Assembly (NCBI GenBank): GCA_003645645.1
Contig: QNBH01000002.1
Location: 1 to 57,650 of the forward strand
Direction of reading: 5' to 3'
Length of the DNA stretch: 57,650 nucleotides
From: Spirochaetota bacterium
GTDB taxonomy: Bacteria; Spirochaetota; Spirochaetia; SPDA01; B32-G16
The stretch's first letter is position 1; every line of letters starts with the position of its first letter. The notes beneath the pieces are model-generated. The model was not told the origin of the DNA. It made no database searches and saw nothing but the letters and a program-made list of their open reading frames with translations. The position numbers were made by a program, and so were the translations under genes. This document shows, piece after piece, positions 18,849 through 27,701 of the stretch.

Positions 18849-19613
18849 ATGGTGGTAGAAAAATTCAAACTCGATGGCAAGGTTGCCATAGTTACAGGTT
18901 CTGGTACCGGCCTGGGAGAGGCAATGGCGGTCGGACTCGCCGAAGCAGGTGCTGATATTGTCGGAGTATATAGGTCTCATTTTCCGGATAAGGCAAAATC
19001 AGAAATCGAAACGCTGAGGCGTAATTTTTTACCTGTAAAGGCGGATTTGCTTACCATCGAGCCTGTCAAAAGGATTATAGAGAGTGCTATATCACGGTTT
19101 GGGAAGCTTGACATTCTTGTAAATAATGCAGGTATCATCCGTCGCTCACCCTCTTTAGAGTACAGTGAAAAGGACTGGGATGATGTTATGAGTATAAACT
19201 TAAAATCTCTTTTTTTCCTATGCCAGGCTGCTGCAAAACAGTTTTTAAAACAGGGTACTGGGGGTAAAATCGTCAACATAGCCTCACTGCTCTCTTTCCA
19301 GGGGGGTATTCTAATACCTCCCTATACAGCCAGCAAAAGCGGTGTGCGGGGATTAACTCAATTGCTGGCAAACGAGTGGGCACGGCACAACATCAATGTG
19401 AACGCCATCGCACCGGGATATATGGCTACAAGCAATACCGAGCCTTTACGCAAAGATCCAAAGCGAAGTCAGTCTATACTGGAAAGAATACCGGCAGGAC
19501 GCTGGGGTATACCGGAGGATCTGAAGGGAGTGGTTGTCTTTCTATCTTCGGAAGCATCGGACTATATAAATGGTTTTACCATAGCCATTGACGGCGGATG
19601 GCTGGGCCGTTAA
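18849..19613 (+). CDS. kduD: 2-deoxy-D-gluconate 3-dehydrogenase / KduD-type SDR
   Basis: The 254-residue classical short-chain dehydrogenase has TGSGTGLG (16-23) for NAD(P) binding, NNAG (92-95), and the catalytic triad S146, Y159 and K163 (YTASK). The close match in FKLDGKVAIVTG and its place after kduI support KduD, which reduces 3-deoxy-hexodiulosonate to 2-keto-3-deoxygluconate. It is preceded by a GAGGAGG box. No KDG kinase or aldolase lies in the window. Confidence 0.88.
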   Translation: MVVEKFKLDGKVAIVTGSGTGLGEAMAVGLAEAGADIVGVYRSHFPDKAKSEIETLRRNFLPVKADLLTIEPVKRIIESAISRFGKLDILVNNAGIIRRSPSLEYSEKDWDDVMSINLKSLFFLCQAAAKQFLKQGTGGKIVNIASLLSFQGGILIPPYTASKSGVRGLTQLLANEWARHNINVNAIAPGYMATSNTEPLRKDPKRSQSILERIPAGRWGIPEDLKGVVVFLSSEASDYINGFTIAIDGGWLGR

Positions 19614-19661
19614 GTTTTTTTATCTCTTGATTTTTCGGAATTAAAAAGATAATTTTACTTT

Positions 19662-20417
19662 ATGAAAGTTCAATCTCTCGATCGTGCCTTCGATATCCTC
19701 GAGCTTTTATCCCGGGAACAACACGGACTTAAACTTACCGAGATAGGAAAGCGTCTCGAGCTTCATAAAAGCACGGTACACCGTCTGTTAAATGCATTAA
19801 AGCAGAGGGGATATATAGAGAAAACGTCCAGGGGGAGTTACCGGCTGGGGATGGAGTTTATCGAATTAACCAGTCTTTATCTTAACAATTTGGAGCTTAA
19901 AACCGAAGCTCAGCCCATAATGCGGGAACTATCAGCTGCAACCGGTAATACTTCCTTTCTGGCTATTCTTCAGGAAAATGAAGTAGTGTATATCGATAAA
20001 ATGGAGACTCATAACAGCCTTAGAAAGTATTCTATTATTGGCAAACGCGCGCCCCTGCACTGTACAGCTCTGGGGAAATCGCTTCTAACAGGAATGACGG
20101 AAGAACAGATAAGGAAAATGTACAAAAGTGGGGGAATTAAGGCTTTTACAGATAAAACAATTGTGTCATTGGATACCTTACTTAAAGAAATCGAAAGGAC
20201 CCGGCAAAGAGGTTGGAGTCTGGATGATGAAGAATATGAACAGGGTATTCGCTGCATAGGTGCACCCATTCGCGATTATAGAGGTGAGGTTATCGCTGCG
20301 GTGAGCACTTCAGGATATGTATCGGTAATCACTTACGATCGAATCGAAGAGATTGCTGGTCATGTAACCAGGGCTTCTAAAGATATTTCTTTGCGTATGG
20401 GGTACAAAATAGATTAA
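19662..20417 (+). CDS. IclR-family transcriptional regulator (KdgR-like)
   Basis: The 251-residue protein has an N-terminal winged helix (VQSLDRAFDILELLSR, HKSTVHRLLNALKQRGYIEK) and the IclR effector domain (RAPLHCTALGKSLL, DDEEYEQGIRCIGAPIRD). It follows kduD by 48 bp and is likely cotranscribed. IclR proteins of the KdgR group repress uronate genes and are released by 2-keto-3-deoxygluconate; assignment to the kdu operon is by neighbourhood. The match is strongest in the LHCTALGK loop that lines the ligand pocket. Confidence 0.9.
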   Translation: MKVQSLDRAFDILELLSREQHGLKLTEIGKRLELHKSTVHRLLNALKQRGYIEKTSRGSYRLGMEFIELTSLYLNNLELKTEAQPIMRELSAATGNTSFLAILQENEVVYIDKMETHNSLRKYSIIGKRAPLHCTALGKSLLTGMTEEQIRKMYKSGGIKAFTDKTIVSLDTLLKEIERTRQRGWSLDDEEYEQGIRCIGAPIRDYRGEVIAAVSTSGYVSVITYDRIEEIAGHVTRASKDISLRMGYKID

Positions 20418-20479
20418 ATAATTCTTTGATAGTTCCGGAATACAATGCTTAAGCACTTTTTAATTTTTATTTAGTCGCC

Positions 20480-20542
20480 CATGCCGCTGCGCGGCAACCG
20501 AAACGATGAAAATGGCTAATCGGTCATTGTGGTATATTTTCG
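20480..20542 (-). repeat. Dispersed intergenic repeat, copy B (inverted relative to 10031)
   Basis: The sequence from CATGCCGCTGCGCGGCAACC to ATTTTCG reads as the reverse complement of 10031-10095 with scattered differences. It includes the same GC stem and the CAATGACCGA core. It lies between the IclR gene and the lacI promoter, so the two copies bracket a 10.4-kb block. Confidence 0.75.
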
Positions 20543-20564
20543 TAATAAAAATAATAAAAAACAC

Positions 20565-20593
20565 TTGAAAAGATTGCAAACGTTTGCTATTAT
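20565..20593 (+). promoter_or_regulatory. lacI promoter with operator in the spacer
   Basis: TTGAAA (20565-20570) and TATTAT (20588-20593) are 17 bp apart. The spacer contains the perfect dyad GCAAACGTTTGC (20576-20587), a LacI/PurR-type operator. The start codon at 20603 is only 9 bp past the -10 box, so the mRNA should be leaderless or nearly so. Autorepression is expected. Confidence 0.75.
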
Positions 20594-20602
20594 TACTACA
20601 AT

Positions 20603-21613
20603 ATGAACCCTACCATAAAAGATGTTGCAAGGCTTGCAAATGTATCCTACTCCACCGTATCACGTGCACTGGCAAACAGGCCCGGTGTGAATGAGGCTAC
20701 CCGCTGTAAGATCATCCGTGCGGCTGAAGAGCTAAATTACAGGCCAAACGCTATTGCCCGGGGTCTTGTGAGGGGGCAGACTCTTTCCATGGGGCTAATT
20801 ATTCCCGACATTACAAACCCCTTTTTCCCGGAAGTCCACCGTGGCATAGAAGATGGAGCGAGAGAGAGTGGATACAGTGTGTTTCTCTGCAATACCAACT
20901 GGGAGAGGGAGAGAGAAACCCACTACATCAACCTTCTTATAGAAAAAAGGGTCGACGGAATAATAATTGCCCCCATCTCGGATACTGTTGATAAGATAGA
21001 GGAGGAGTTAAAGAGTAACATTCCCGTAGTTTATGTGAGTAATTTACCCCCCAAAACAGATAGAAGTTGTGTGGCAATAGACAATATAAGAGGAGGTTTC
21101 CTGGCAACAAAGCACCTTATAGAGTCCGGTTACAGAGAAATCGGGTTTATCGGAGCACCGGAAGGCTCCTTTTCCATTGACCAGAGGCTGGAGGGCTACA
21201 AGCTTGCCTTCCGAAAATACGGGATGAAACTGGATCAAAGATTTATCTGTTTCGGTGATTTTAAAAGAGAAACGGGTTATAGAATAATCAAAAGAATGAT
21301 AGAGGAGGGTATCTATCCCAGGGCTATCTTTGCAGAGAATGACCTCATGGCCCTGGGAGTTCTCCAGGGGGTAAAGGAGTCGGGGTTATCTGTTCCTGGT
21401 GATATTGCCGTGGTTGGATTCGATGACATTCCCTTTGCCTCGTTCCCCGAAGTTCAGCTTACCACTATCAGGCAACCGAAGTACGAAATGGGTAAAATGG
21501 CCGTCCAACTGCTTTTAAACGATATAAGGGCTTCGAATAACGGCTTGAGGAAAGAGCTAAGCTGCCGCAAAATTATTCTGGAGCCGGAATTGATTGTGAG
21601 AAAGACAGGATAG
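20603..21613 (+). CDS. LacI-family transcriptional regulator (likely inositol regulator)
   Basis: The 336-residue protein begins with a LacI helix-turn-helix (MNPTIKDVARLANVSYSTVSRALANRPGV), a hinge helix (NYRPNAIARGL) and a type I periplasmic-binding sensor (LIIPDITNPFF, GAPEGSFSIDQRLEGY, DDIPFASFPEVQLTTIRQP). Matching operators occur in its own promoter and at 21666-21703, just before the iol genes, so it probably controls inositol catabolism together with itself. It starts at the first ATG of the frame with no visible ribosome-binding site, in keeping with a leaderless message. Confidence 0.92.
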   Translation: MNPTIKDVARLANVSYSTVSRALANRPGVNEATRCKIIRAAEELNYRPNAIARGLVRGQTLSMGLIIPDITNPFFPEVHRGIEDGARESGYSVFLCNTNWERERETHYINLLIEKRVDGIIIAPISDTVDKIEEELKSNIPVVYVSNLPPKTDRSCVAIDNIRGGFLATKHLIESGYREIGFIGAPEGSFSIDQRLEGYKLAFRKYGMKLDQRFICFGDFKRETGYRIIKRMIEEGIYPRAIFAENDLMALGVLQGVKESGLSVPGDIAVVGFDDIPFASFPEVQLTTIRQPKYEMGKMAVQLLLNDIRASNNGLRKELSCRKIILEPELIVRKTG

Positions 21614-21665
21614 GGGAATGGAGTTGGGTAATACACCGCCCAACAGTTCGGGCGGCCATGCATCA

Positions 21666-21703
21666 CTAAAATATTTTTGCAAACGTTTGCAAAAATATTT
21701 TAG
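21666..21703. promoter_or_regulatory. 38-bp perfect palindrome: operator and possible lacI terminator
   Basis: The arms CTAAAATATTTTTGCAAAC (21666-21684) and its exact complement (21685-21703) meet without a loop. The centre is the same GCAAACGTTTGC operator found in the lacI promoter. It lies 52 bp after the lacI stop and 131 bp before iolM. Its perfection beyond the operator core suggests a second use, such as a bidirectional terminator stem, but there is no long T-run outside the stem. Confidence 0.8.
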
Positions 21704-21834
21704 ATTTATAAGAAACAGAAGGTTTCCCCATGATGCAGAACATGACAAGGGGAGCCTTAACTGAGGGCCGTCCCTTTAAGAATCGAAGGCTTTGAGGGAT
21801 AGGCCAATAAATTGCCAGAAGGAGGATAAACGAT

Positions 21835-23031
21835 ATGGCAGAAAAGATGAAAGCGGTAAGGCTTTACGCCGATTGGGATCCGAAGCCTGATTTTAAACTG
21901 GGTCCCAAAGACATTGACGGCAGGCAAACCTACCTTGGAAGCAAGGTCTGGAGAAATCCAAAGATAAAAATAGAAGAGGTGGATGTTCCCAGACCCGGAG
22001 TCGGGCAGGTACTCCTTGAGGTAAAAAGATGTGGAATCTGCGGAAGTGATGTGCACATGGCACAGCCCGATGAGCAGGGTTACATCTGGTACCCCGGACT
22101 TACCGGTTTCCCCTGTACACTTGGGCACGAGCTATCCGGTATTGTAAGAGAGGCAGGAGCGGATGCATATGATAAGCAGACAAATAAACCCTTCAAGGGA
22201 GGAGAATGGGTCTGCACCGAAGAGATGCTGTGGTGTGGTACATGCCAGCCCTGTGCCGATGGATGGCCCAATCACTGCGAGAGGCTCGATGAGATTGGCT
22301 TTAATGTGGACGGCGGATTCGCCAAATATATCGTACTTCCCGCCAAGACCCTTTGGAGTCTCGATTCTCTGAAAGAGAAATACAGCGAGGAGGATGTGTT
22401 TAAACTCGGGAGCCTTGTGGAACCTACAAGTGTGGCCTACAATGCAATGATAGAGAGAGGAGGAGGTATTCGGCCGGGAGACAATGTGGTTATTTGCGGC
22501 GGAGGCCCGATCGGACTCGCTGCATGTGCTATAATGAAACGACAGGGTGCTGCAAGGGTTATACTTTCCGAACCCGAGAAGGCCCGGGCCGAAGTCGGTA
22601 TAAAGCTGGGAGCAGATTATATTGTCGATCCCGTTAAAACAAGCCTATCCGAGGAAGTGCTAAAAATTACCAAAGGCATGGGAGCTGCGATTTATCTGGA
22701 AGCCTCGGGCTTACCAATAAAGGTTTATCCGGAGATCGAGAAGTGTATCTGGGAAGGAAGAACACTTAACAGCACAATAGTGGTTGTAGCCAGAGCTGAG
22801 GCAAAAATGCCTGTAACAGGGGAAGTTCTTCAAGTACGCAGGGCAAGGATGGTAGGAGCACAGGGACATTCCGGTCATGGCACATTTCCCAGGGTAATCG
22901 AATCGATGGCAACCGGAATGAATATGCTGCCTATGATCACAAAAGAGATAACCCTTGAGGAGGTGCCTGAGAATATTGTAATGCTCAGAACCGACCGCAA
23001 GGAATGTAAAATAAGTTGCAGAATGGATTAA
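21835..23031 (+). CDS. iolM: Scyllo-inosose 3-dehydrogenase, zinc-type (IolM-like)
   Basis: This 398-residue medium-chain dehydrogenase has the catalytic zinc site (CGICGSDVHMAQ, GHE), structural zinc cysteines (CGTCQPCADGWPNHC) and a Rossmann motif GGGPIGLAA. An N-terminal insertion (GRQTYLGSKVWRNPKIKIEEV) and GHSGHGTFPRVIESMATGMNM resemble Thermotoga IolM, which oxidises scyllo-inosose to a diketo-inositol with NAD+. The three following genes match the rest of that pathway, which makes this assignment much stronger than homology to alcohol dehydrogenases alone. Confidence 0.82.
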   Translation: MAEKMKAVRLYADWDPKPDFKLGPKDIDGRQTYLGSKVWRNPKIKIEEVDVPRPGVGQVLLEVKRCGICGSDVHMAQPDEQGYIWYPGLTGFPCTLGHELSGIVREAGADAYDKQTNKPFKGGEWVCTEEMLWCGTCQPCADGWPNHCERLDEIGFNVDGGFAKYIVLPAKTLWSLDSLKEKYSEEDVFKLGSLVEPTSVAYNAMIERGGGIRPGDNVVICGGGPIGLAACAIMKRQGAARVILSEPEKARAEVGIKLGADYIVDPVKTSLSEEVLKITKGMGAAIYLEASGLPIKVYPEIEKCIWEGRTLNSTIVVVARAEAKMPVTGEVLQVRRARMVGAQGHSGHGTFPRVIESMATGMNMLPMITKEITLEEVPENIVMLRTDRKECKISCRMD

Positions 23032-23058
23032 TTAATTTACACTACAAGGAGCTGAATA

Positions 23059-24177
23059 ATGGCTAAGGAAAAAATGAAGTTTCTAACGACCGATCATCCC
23101 CTCATTATATTCGAGGACAACGAGGTGGGAAGGCTTAAAAAGGAAATCTTCGATGCATCGGAAGATAAGATCGATAAAATCCTCAAAGACTACGAGGTTC
23201 CCTCGGACTCGGAGCTGGGTAAAGCAGGTTGTTACATTCAAACAACGCCGAGAGCCAGGTGTATCGAGAAGAGAAAGAAGAATGACATTGTGCTGGTTCC
23301 AGTGGGCACGACCGAAAACCATGGAATGCATGCAAACTCCGGACTCGACACCTTTATGGCAACCCAGATCTGCGAGGCGGTCAGAAGATACACTGAAAAG
23401 AAAGGTTACGAAGTCAATCTGGCATCTCCACCTCTTAACTACGGAGGTCATCCATACCATCACCTAGGAATGCCCGGAACAATTATGCTTCCACAGGAAG
23501 TGGTGGTGGAAACACTTATATACACGATGCTTGGGCTCTGGAACGACGGTTACAGAAAAATTATAATAGTAAACAATCATGGTCAGCTCTGGATGCTTGA
23601 GACGGCACTACATGAGTTCTGTAAGAGGTTTCAACTTCCCGGAATATACCGGGTGATGGACTGGCACAGGTGTGTGCGAGAGTTCTTCATCCCCATAGAC
23701 CGTGAAGACAGCCTGGAGACTACATTCGTTCATGCAGACGAGAGCGAGACTTCCGTGGGATTACTCCTTTTCCCGGAGATGATCGATATGGACGAGGCCG
23801 TGGATGCCTCCGGAGAAGGTTTCCTTCCGGATGGGCACTTCGACACATCCGTTGACCCATGGAGAAGACCCCACAAATGGTCCGAAGGAGAAGGCCATAC
23901 TGCGATTGAGAGAAAGGCAACACCGGAGGGTGTGGTTGGCAAACCTACCCTATCCTCTGCAAGAAAGGCTAAAAGACCTATAGCAGCAATCCTTTGTTAT
24001 ATCACCCTGGTAATTGAGCAGATACTGGATAAATATCCTCCCGGAAAGCTTCCTCCGGTAGAGAAAACCACTCTCCGTGATCCCGATTCACTTAAGCCTT
24101 TCCTCAAAGAACCGCTATCACCAGGCTGGAAATCGGTATTTGAGTTACCATTGATAGGCCCCTTTACCAAGGGATAA
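23059..24177 (+). CDS. iolN: 3-dehydro-scyllo-inosose hydrolase, creatininase family (IolN-like)
   Basis: The 372-residue protein has the creatininase-family metal motifs: PVGTTENHGMHANSGLDT (Glu and His ligands), NNHGQLWML, and ADESETSVGLLLFPEM. At about 370 residues it is longer than creatininase (about 260) because of N- and C-terminal additions typical of the Thermotoga IolN group. IolN opens the diketo-inositol ring to give 5-keto-L-gluconate. It lies 27 bp after iolM with its own AGGAG box, clearly in the same operon. Confidence 0.82.
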   Translation: MAKEKMKFLTTDHPLIIFEDNEVGRLKKEIFDASEDKIDKILKDYEVPSDSELGKAGCYIQTTPRARCIEKRKKNDIVLVPVGTTENHGMHANSGLDTFMATQICEAVRRYTEKKGYEVNLASPPLNYGGHPYHHLGMPGTIMLPQEVVVETLIYTMLGLWNDGYRKIIIVNNHGQLWMLETALHEFCKRFQLPGIYRVMDWHRCVREFFIPIDREDSLETTFVHADESETSVGLLLFPEMIDMDEAVDASGEGFLPDGHFDTSVDPWRRPHKWSEGEGHTAIERKATPEGVVGKPTLSSARKAKRPIAAILCYITLVIEQILDKYPPGKLPPVEKTTLRDPDSLKPFLKEPLSPGWKSVFELPLIGPFTKG

Positions 24178-24189
24178 TTTTAAGGGGAG

Positions 24190-25011
24190 TTGTTGAATAT
24201 GGAAAAAGAGAGTTATCGGTTTCCCCTTTCGGTACAACTCGTTCTCCCGGATGATTACCGGGAGAACGATGTATTTAAAAGACAGTTGGAAATCTTAAAG
24301 AGTTTGGGATTCAGCGGTGTAGAGTTAAACATTGAAAATCCAGGGAATGTGGTTCTTGCGGATATAATCCGGTTTCTTAAAAGTTACAATCTACGTTTCT
24401 CCATGTTTGCATCGGGGCTTACGGCGAAAACCTTAAATCTTTCACTTTCTGCCGCGGATGAGGGAGAACGAAGGAGGGCGGTTGAGGAATGCAGGGCCGT
24501 AGTGGATTTTCTTGCAAACACTAAAATACCTGTTATTATGGGTTATATAAAGGGTCCCGGAGTACCATACAGAGACCGGGCGGTGGAGCAGTTTAAAAAA
24601 TCCCTCAAAGAGCTCGCTCCCTATGCAAAGATGAAGGAGGTAACCCTCATCGTAGAGGCAACTAACAGGTATGAAACCCCTGTGGCAAACTCTCTTAAAG
24701 AGGCGGTTGAGATTGTCCGTGAAGCAGGAAACCGTTTTACCAGAGTATTACCGGATACCTTCCACATGAACATAGAAGAGGCGGATATGTTTTCTGCTTT
24801 AAAGGAATGCAGGGATTACTACAACCACCTGCATCTCTCCGATAACAACAGGTTTTTTCCGGGGTTGGGGGCTATAGATTTTAGAAGGATAGTTGATTTT
24901 ATCAAGGAGATGGATTACAGAGGCTCTCTGGCCATAGAGGGAAACATAAAAAACTCCTTTGAAGAAGATATAAAGGAAAGCATGGAGTATCTTGCACCCC
25001 TACTAAAATAG
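24190..25011 (+). CDS. iolO: 5-dehydro-L-gluconate epimerase (IolO-like, TIM barrel)
   Basis: The 273-residue protein belongs to the sugar-phosphate isomerase/epimerase (AP endonuclease 2-like) barrel family. Metal-binding stretches are VEATNRYETP (Glu), LPDTFHMNIEE (Asp, His), HLHLSDNNR (His) and LAIEGN (Glu). In the Thermotoga route IolO converts 5-keto-L-gluconate to D-tagaturonate, which then enters hexuronate catabolism. It is 12 bp downstream of iolN. The better start may be the second methionine (MEKESYRF at 24199). Confidence 0.8.
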   Translation: MLNMEKESYRFPLSVQLVLPDDYRENDVFKRQLEILKSLGFSGVELNIENPGNVVLADIIRFLKSYNLRFSMFASGLTAKTLNLSLSAADEGERRRAVEECRAVVDFLANTKIPVIMGYIKGPGVPYRDRAVEQFKKSLKELAPYAKMKEVTLIVEATNRYETPVANSLKEAVEIVREAGNRFTRVLPDTFHMNIEEADMFSALKECRDYYNHLHLSDNNRFFPGLGAIDFRRIVDFIKEMDYRGSLAIEGNIKNSFEEDIKESMEYLAPLLK

Positions 25012-25168
25012 TTTAACATAACCCGGGGAGTAACATCGAAGAGAAAAGACGCCACATCTGTAGGGGCAAAAAAGCTTCTGAAAGGTCTCCGCGATTCTTT
25101 CTGAGAACCAGAACGGTAAAAATTCTCCCCTCACCGGGGATGAATTAAATTTCAGGAGGAGGAATACA

Positions 25169-26188
25169 ATGAAGTCAAAAATAAATGTAGGAATAATTGG
25201 GGCCGGCCGTATTGGTCAGCTCCATGCAGAGAATCTTACAAACCGGATAAGGGGGGTAAGAGTTGCTGCAATTACAGATATAAACATAGAAGCTGCCCGA
25301 AAATGCGCTTCTCGACTCGAAATTCCTCAAGCAGACAGTGATTACAGACGAGTCATGGATAACCCCGATGTGGATGCCGTTATTATATGTTCCAGTACAG
25401 ACACTCATGCCGGGTTTATCGAAGAAGCCGCAGAAACCGGTAAACATATTTTCTGCGAAAAGCCCATAGCGCTCGACCTCCCGGAAATAGACAGAGCTCT
25501 CACGGCAGTGAAGAAAGCCGGAGTGAAGCTCCAGGTAGGTTTTAACCGCCGTTTCGATCCAAATTTTAGCAGAATTCGAGAACTTATTGCAGAGGGCAGG
25601 ATAGGAGAACCTCACATACTGCGGATTACAAGCAGAGATCCGGCTCCTCCACCCATTGAATATGTAAAAGTCTCAGGAGGGCTCTTCCTCGATATGACCA
25701 TACACGATTTCGATATGGCTCGTTTCTTAATAGGTAGTGAAGTGGATGAGGTTTCCGCAATCGGAGGGGTGATGATAGATCAGGAGATAGGAAAGGCGGG
25801 AGATATAGATACCGCCATAACAAATCTCATGTTTGAAAACGGAGTTATGGGTACCATTGACAACAGCAGGAAAGCGGTTTACGGTTATGACCAGAGAGTG
25901 GAGGTCTTCGGTTCTGCAGGTATGCTCACTGCAGAAAATGAAACTCCCAACAGGGTGGCACTGAGTACCGGAGAGGCGGTAATCCAGGATCTACCCCTAT
26001 ATTTCTTTCTGGAAAGGTACCAGGAATCCTACATAAGGGAGATGCAGGAGTTTATTAACTGTATCGTCGACGATAGAGATCCGCCCGTAAGCGGGGAAGA
26101 TGGGAGGATGCCTGTTGTGATTGGAAAGGCAGCCATGCTATCTTTCAAGGAGAGGCGTCCTGTTAAACTCGCAGAGATAAGCGGTTAG
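25169..26188 (+). CDS. iolG: Inositol 2-dehydrogenase (IolG-type, Gfo/Idh/MocA family)
   Basis: The 339-residue protein has a GAGRIGQLHAEN dinucleotide fold, the CEKPIALD motif with the catalytic lysine, and FLDMTIHDFDMARFL with the catalytic Asp and His. These are characteristic of inositol dehydrogenases. It would start the pathway by oxidising myo-inositol to scyllo-inosose. It sits 157 bp after iolO behind an AGGAGGAGG box; that gap holds no clear promoter. Confidence 0.88.
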   Translation: MKSKINVGIIGAGRIGQLHAENLTNRIRGVRVAAITDINIEAARKCASRLEIPQADSDYRRVMDNPDVDAVIICSSTDTHAGFIEEAAETGKHIFCEKPIALDLPEIDRALTAVKKAGVKLQVGFNRRFDPNFSRIRELIAEGRIGEPHILRITSRDPAPPPIEYVKVSGGLFLDMTIHDFDMARFLIGSEVDEVSAIGGVMIDQEIGKAGDIDTAITNLMFENGVMGTIDNSRKAVYGYDQRVEVFGSAGMLTAENETPNRVALSTGEAVIQDLPLYFFLERYQESYIREMQEFINCIVDDRDPPVSGEDGRMPVVIGKAAMLSFKERRPVKLAEISG

Positions 26189-26322
26189 CTCTACCAAAGG
26201 GGCTCAGCCTCCCCGGCAGAGCCGGCAAGAAGCAGCATAATTACTCGATACTGTTCCCATGTGCCGGCCGATCCCAAGGTTATATTTGGGTTGTGTCGTA
26301 AAATCTAACAGAGTACAGAACC

Positions 26323-27489
26323 ATGGATAACAAAGTATTTGCCATACGGTGCAGCAATTACGAAGAAGCCGAGGAGAGGTTAAGCCTGTTGATAGAAAGG
26401 ATGGGCGGAATGGGAAGCTTTGTATCCGCAGGGGAAAGAATAATACTTAAAGTTAACCTGCTTCGTCCCGCTAGACCGGAAGAGGCGGTTACCCCCCATC
26501 CCGAGGTTGTAAAAGGTGTAGGAAAACTTGTAAAAGATAGCGGGGCTCTTCCTGCCATTGCAGACAGCCCAGGTTCCGGCTATCCCTATACAGTGAACAT
26601 CTTAAGAAGAGCCTATCGGAAGAGCGGCATGAATGCAGTATCGAGCGAAATAGGGTGTGTGCTAAACCTTGATACGGATTGGGAGGTTGTCTCCTTTCCG
26701 GAGGGAGAACTAATAAAAAGGTTTGAAATAATAAAGCCCGTCTTACAGGCAGATGGGCTTATAAACATCTGTAAGCTTAAAACCCATGAGTTTATGGGCT
26801 TAACCGGTGCGGTTAAAAACCTCTTCGGAGTGGTTCCCGGACTGGCAAAACCGGGCTATCATGCAAAACTGCACGACCCCGATCTTTTTGCCGGAATGCT
26901 TCTGGATCTGGCGGAGTTTATCTTGCCTGCTCTTTCCGTAATGGATACTGTAGTGGCCATGGAAGGCCACGGTCCGGGTTCGGGCGATCCAAGGCATGTG
27001 GGATTTCTCCTTGCTTCGACAAATCCATTGGCGTTGGATGTTGTTGCCGGAGAGATAATCGGCCTTCCCTACGAAAACAACCCCCTTCTCAAAGAGGCGG
27101 AGAAGAGGGGGCTTTCCCCTACGAGACTTAAAGATGTAGATCTTGTGGGAGCAAACCCTTCCGAGCTTAAAGTACCCAATTTTAAACTTCCATCCTCATT
27201 TGCCCCGGGTTCGGGGCTCGGACAATCCCCCTGGCTGCGCAGATTGCTTGAGAATCTGTTAAAGAACAGCATGTCGGTTAAGCCTGAAATACAGAAAGAA
27301 ACCTGTACCGCCTGTGGCATCTGTGCAACGGCCTGTCCCATGGAAGCCATAACCATGGAGAACAGAAGTTATGCCCGTATTGACCACGGCGAGTGCATAC
27401 GCTGTTACTGCTGTCATGAGATGTGCCCCGAGAAGGCAATCGAGCTTAAACACGGTTTCCTCTATCGGAAAATAATAGGAGATAAATAG
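26323..27489 (+). CDS. DUF362 domain protein with C-terminal two-cluster ferredoxin
   Basis: The 388-residue protein has a DUF362 domain (residues 10-300: KVNLLRPARPEEAVTPHPEVV, CKLKTHEFMGLTGAVKNLFGVVPG) followed by two [4Fe-4S] motifs (CTACGICATACPMEAI and CIRCYCCHEMCPEKAI). DUF362 proteins are widespread in anaerobes and probably act in electron transfer or cofactor biosynthesis; the function is not established. It follows iolG after 134 bp in the same direction, but nothing ties it to inositol. Its presence supports an anaerobic lifestyle. Confidence 0.88.
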   Translation: MDNKVFAIRCSNYEEAEERLSLLIERMGGMGSFVSAGERIILKVNLLRPARPEEAVTPHPEVVKGVGKLVKDSGALPAIADSPGSGYPYTVNILRRAYRKSGMNAVSSEIGCVLNLDTDWEVVSFPEGELIKRFEIIKPVLQADGLINICKLKTHEFMGLTGAVKNLFGVVPGLAKPGYHAKLHDPDLFAGMLLDLAEFILPALSVMDTVVAMEGHGPGSGDPRHVGFLLASTNPLALDVVAGEIIGLPYENNPLLKEAEKRGLSPTRLKDVDLVGANPSELKVPNFKLPSSFAPGSGLGQSPWLRRLLENLLKNSMSVKPEIQKETCTACGICATACPMEAITMENRSYARIDHGECIRCYCCHEMCPEKAIELKHGFLYRKIIGDK

Positions 27490-27499
27490 CAAGGTACCC

Positions 27500-27679
27500 G
27501 AAACCCTTAAAGAACTCTCCCGAAACCCTTAAGTTTGCCGCGTGTGGAAGGCCTTTCTTTAAGCTGATAATAAGCCACCCCTCAACTACCTCTTTTAGAT
27601 TTTTCCTGCACTCTTCAAGGGTCTTTCCGGTAGCATAAATCCCTTGTAAAAGCTTTATTTCACCGTAATAAGGTTCATC
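27500..27679 (-). pseudogene. HicB-like antitoxin remnant
   Basis: Reading leftward from 27679, the frame encodes DEPYYGEIKLLQGIYATGKT followed by LEECRKNLKEVVEGWLI, a good match to the core of HicB/UPF0150 antitoxins. A stop codon sits immediately before the first Asp, removing the initiating strand, and the 3' end runs into the DUF362 gene. No HicA toxin is adjacent. It is a decayed toxin-antitoxin gene. Confidence 0.6.
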
Positions 27680-27701
27680 TTACACCTCCCTTTCGGCCGA
27701 A

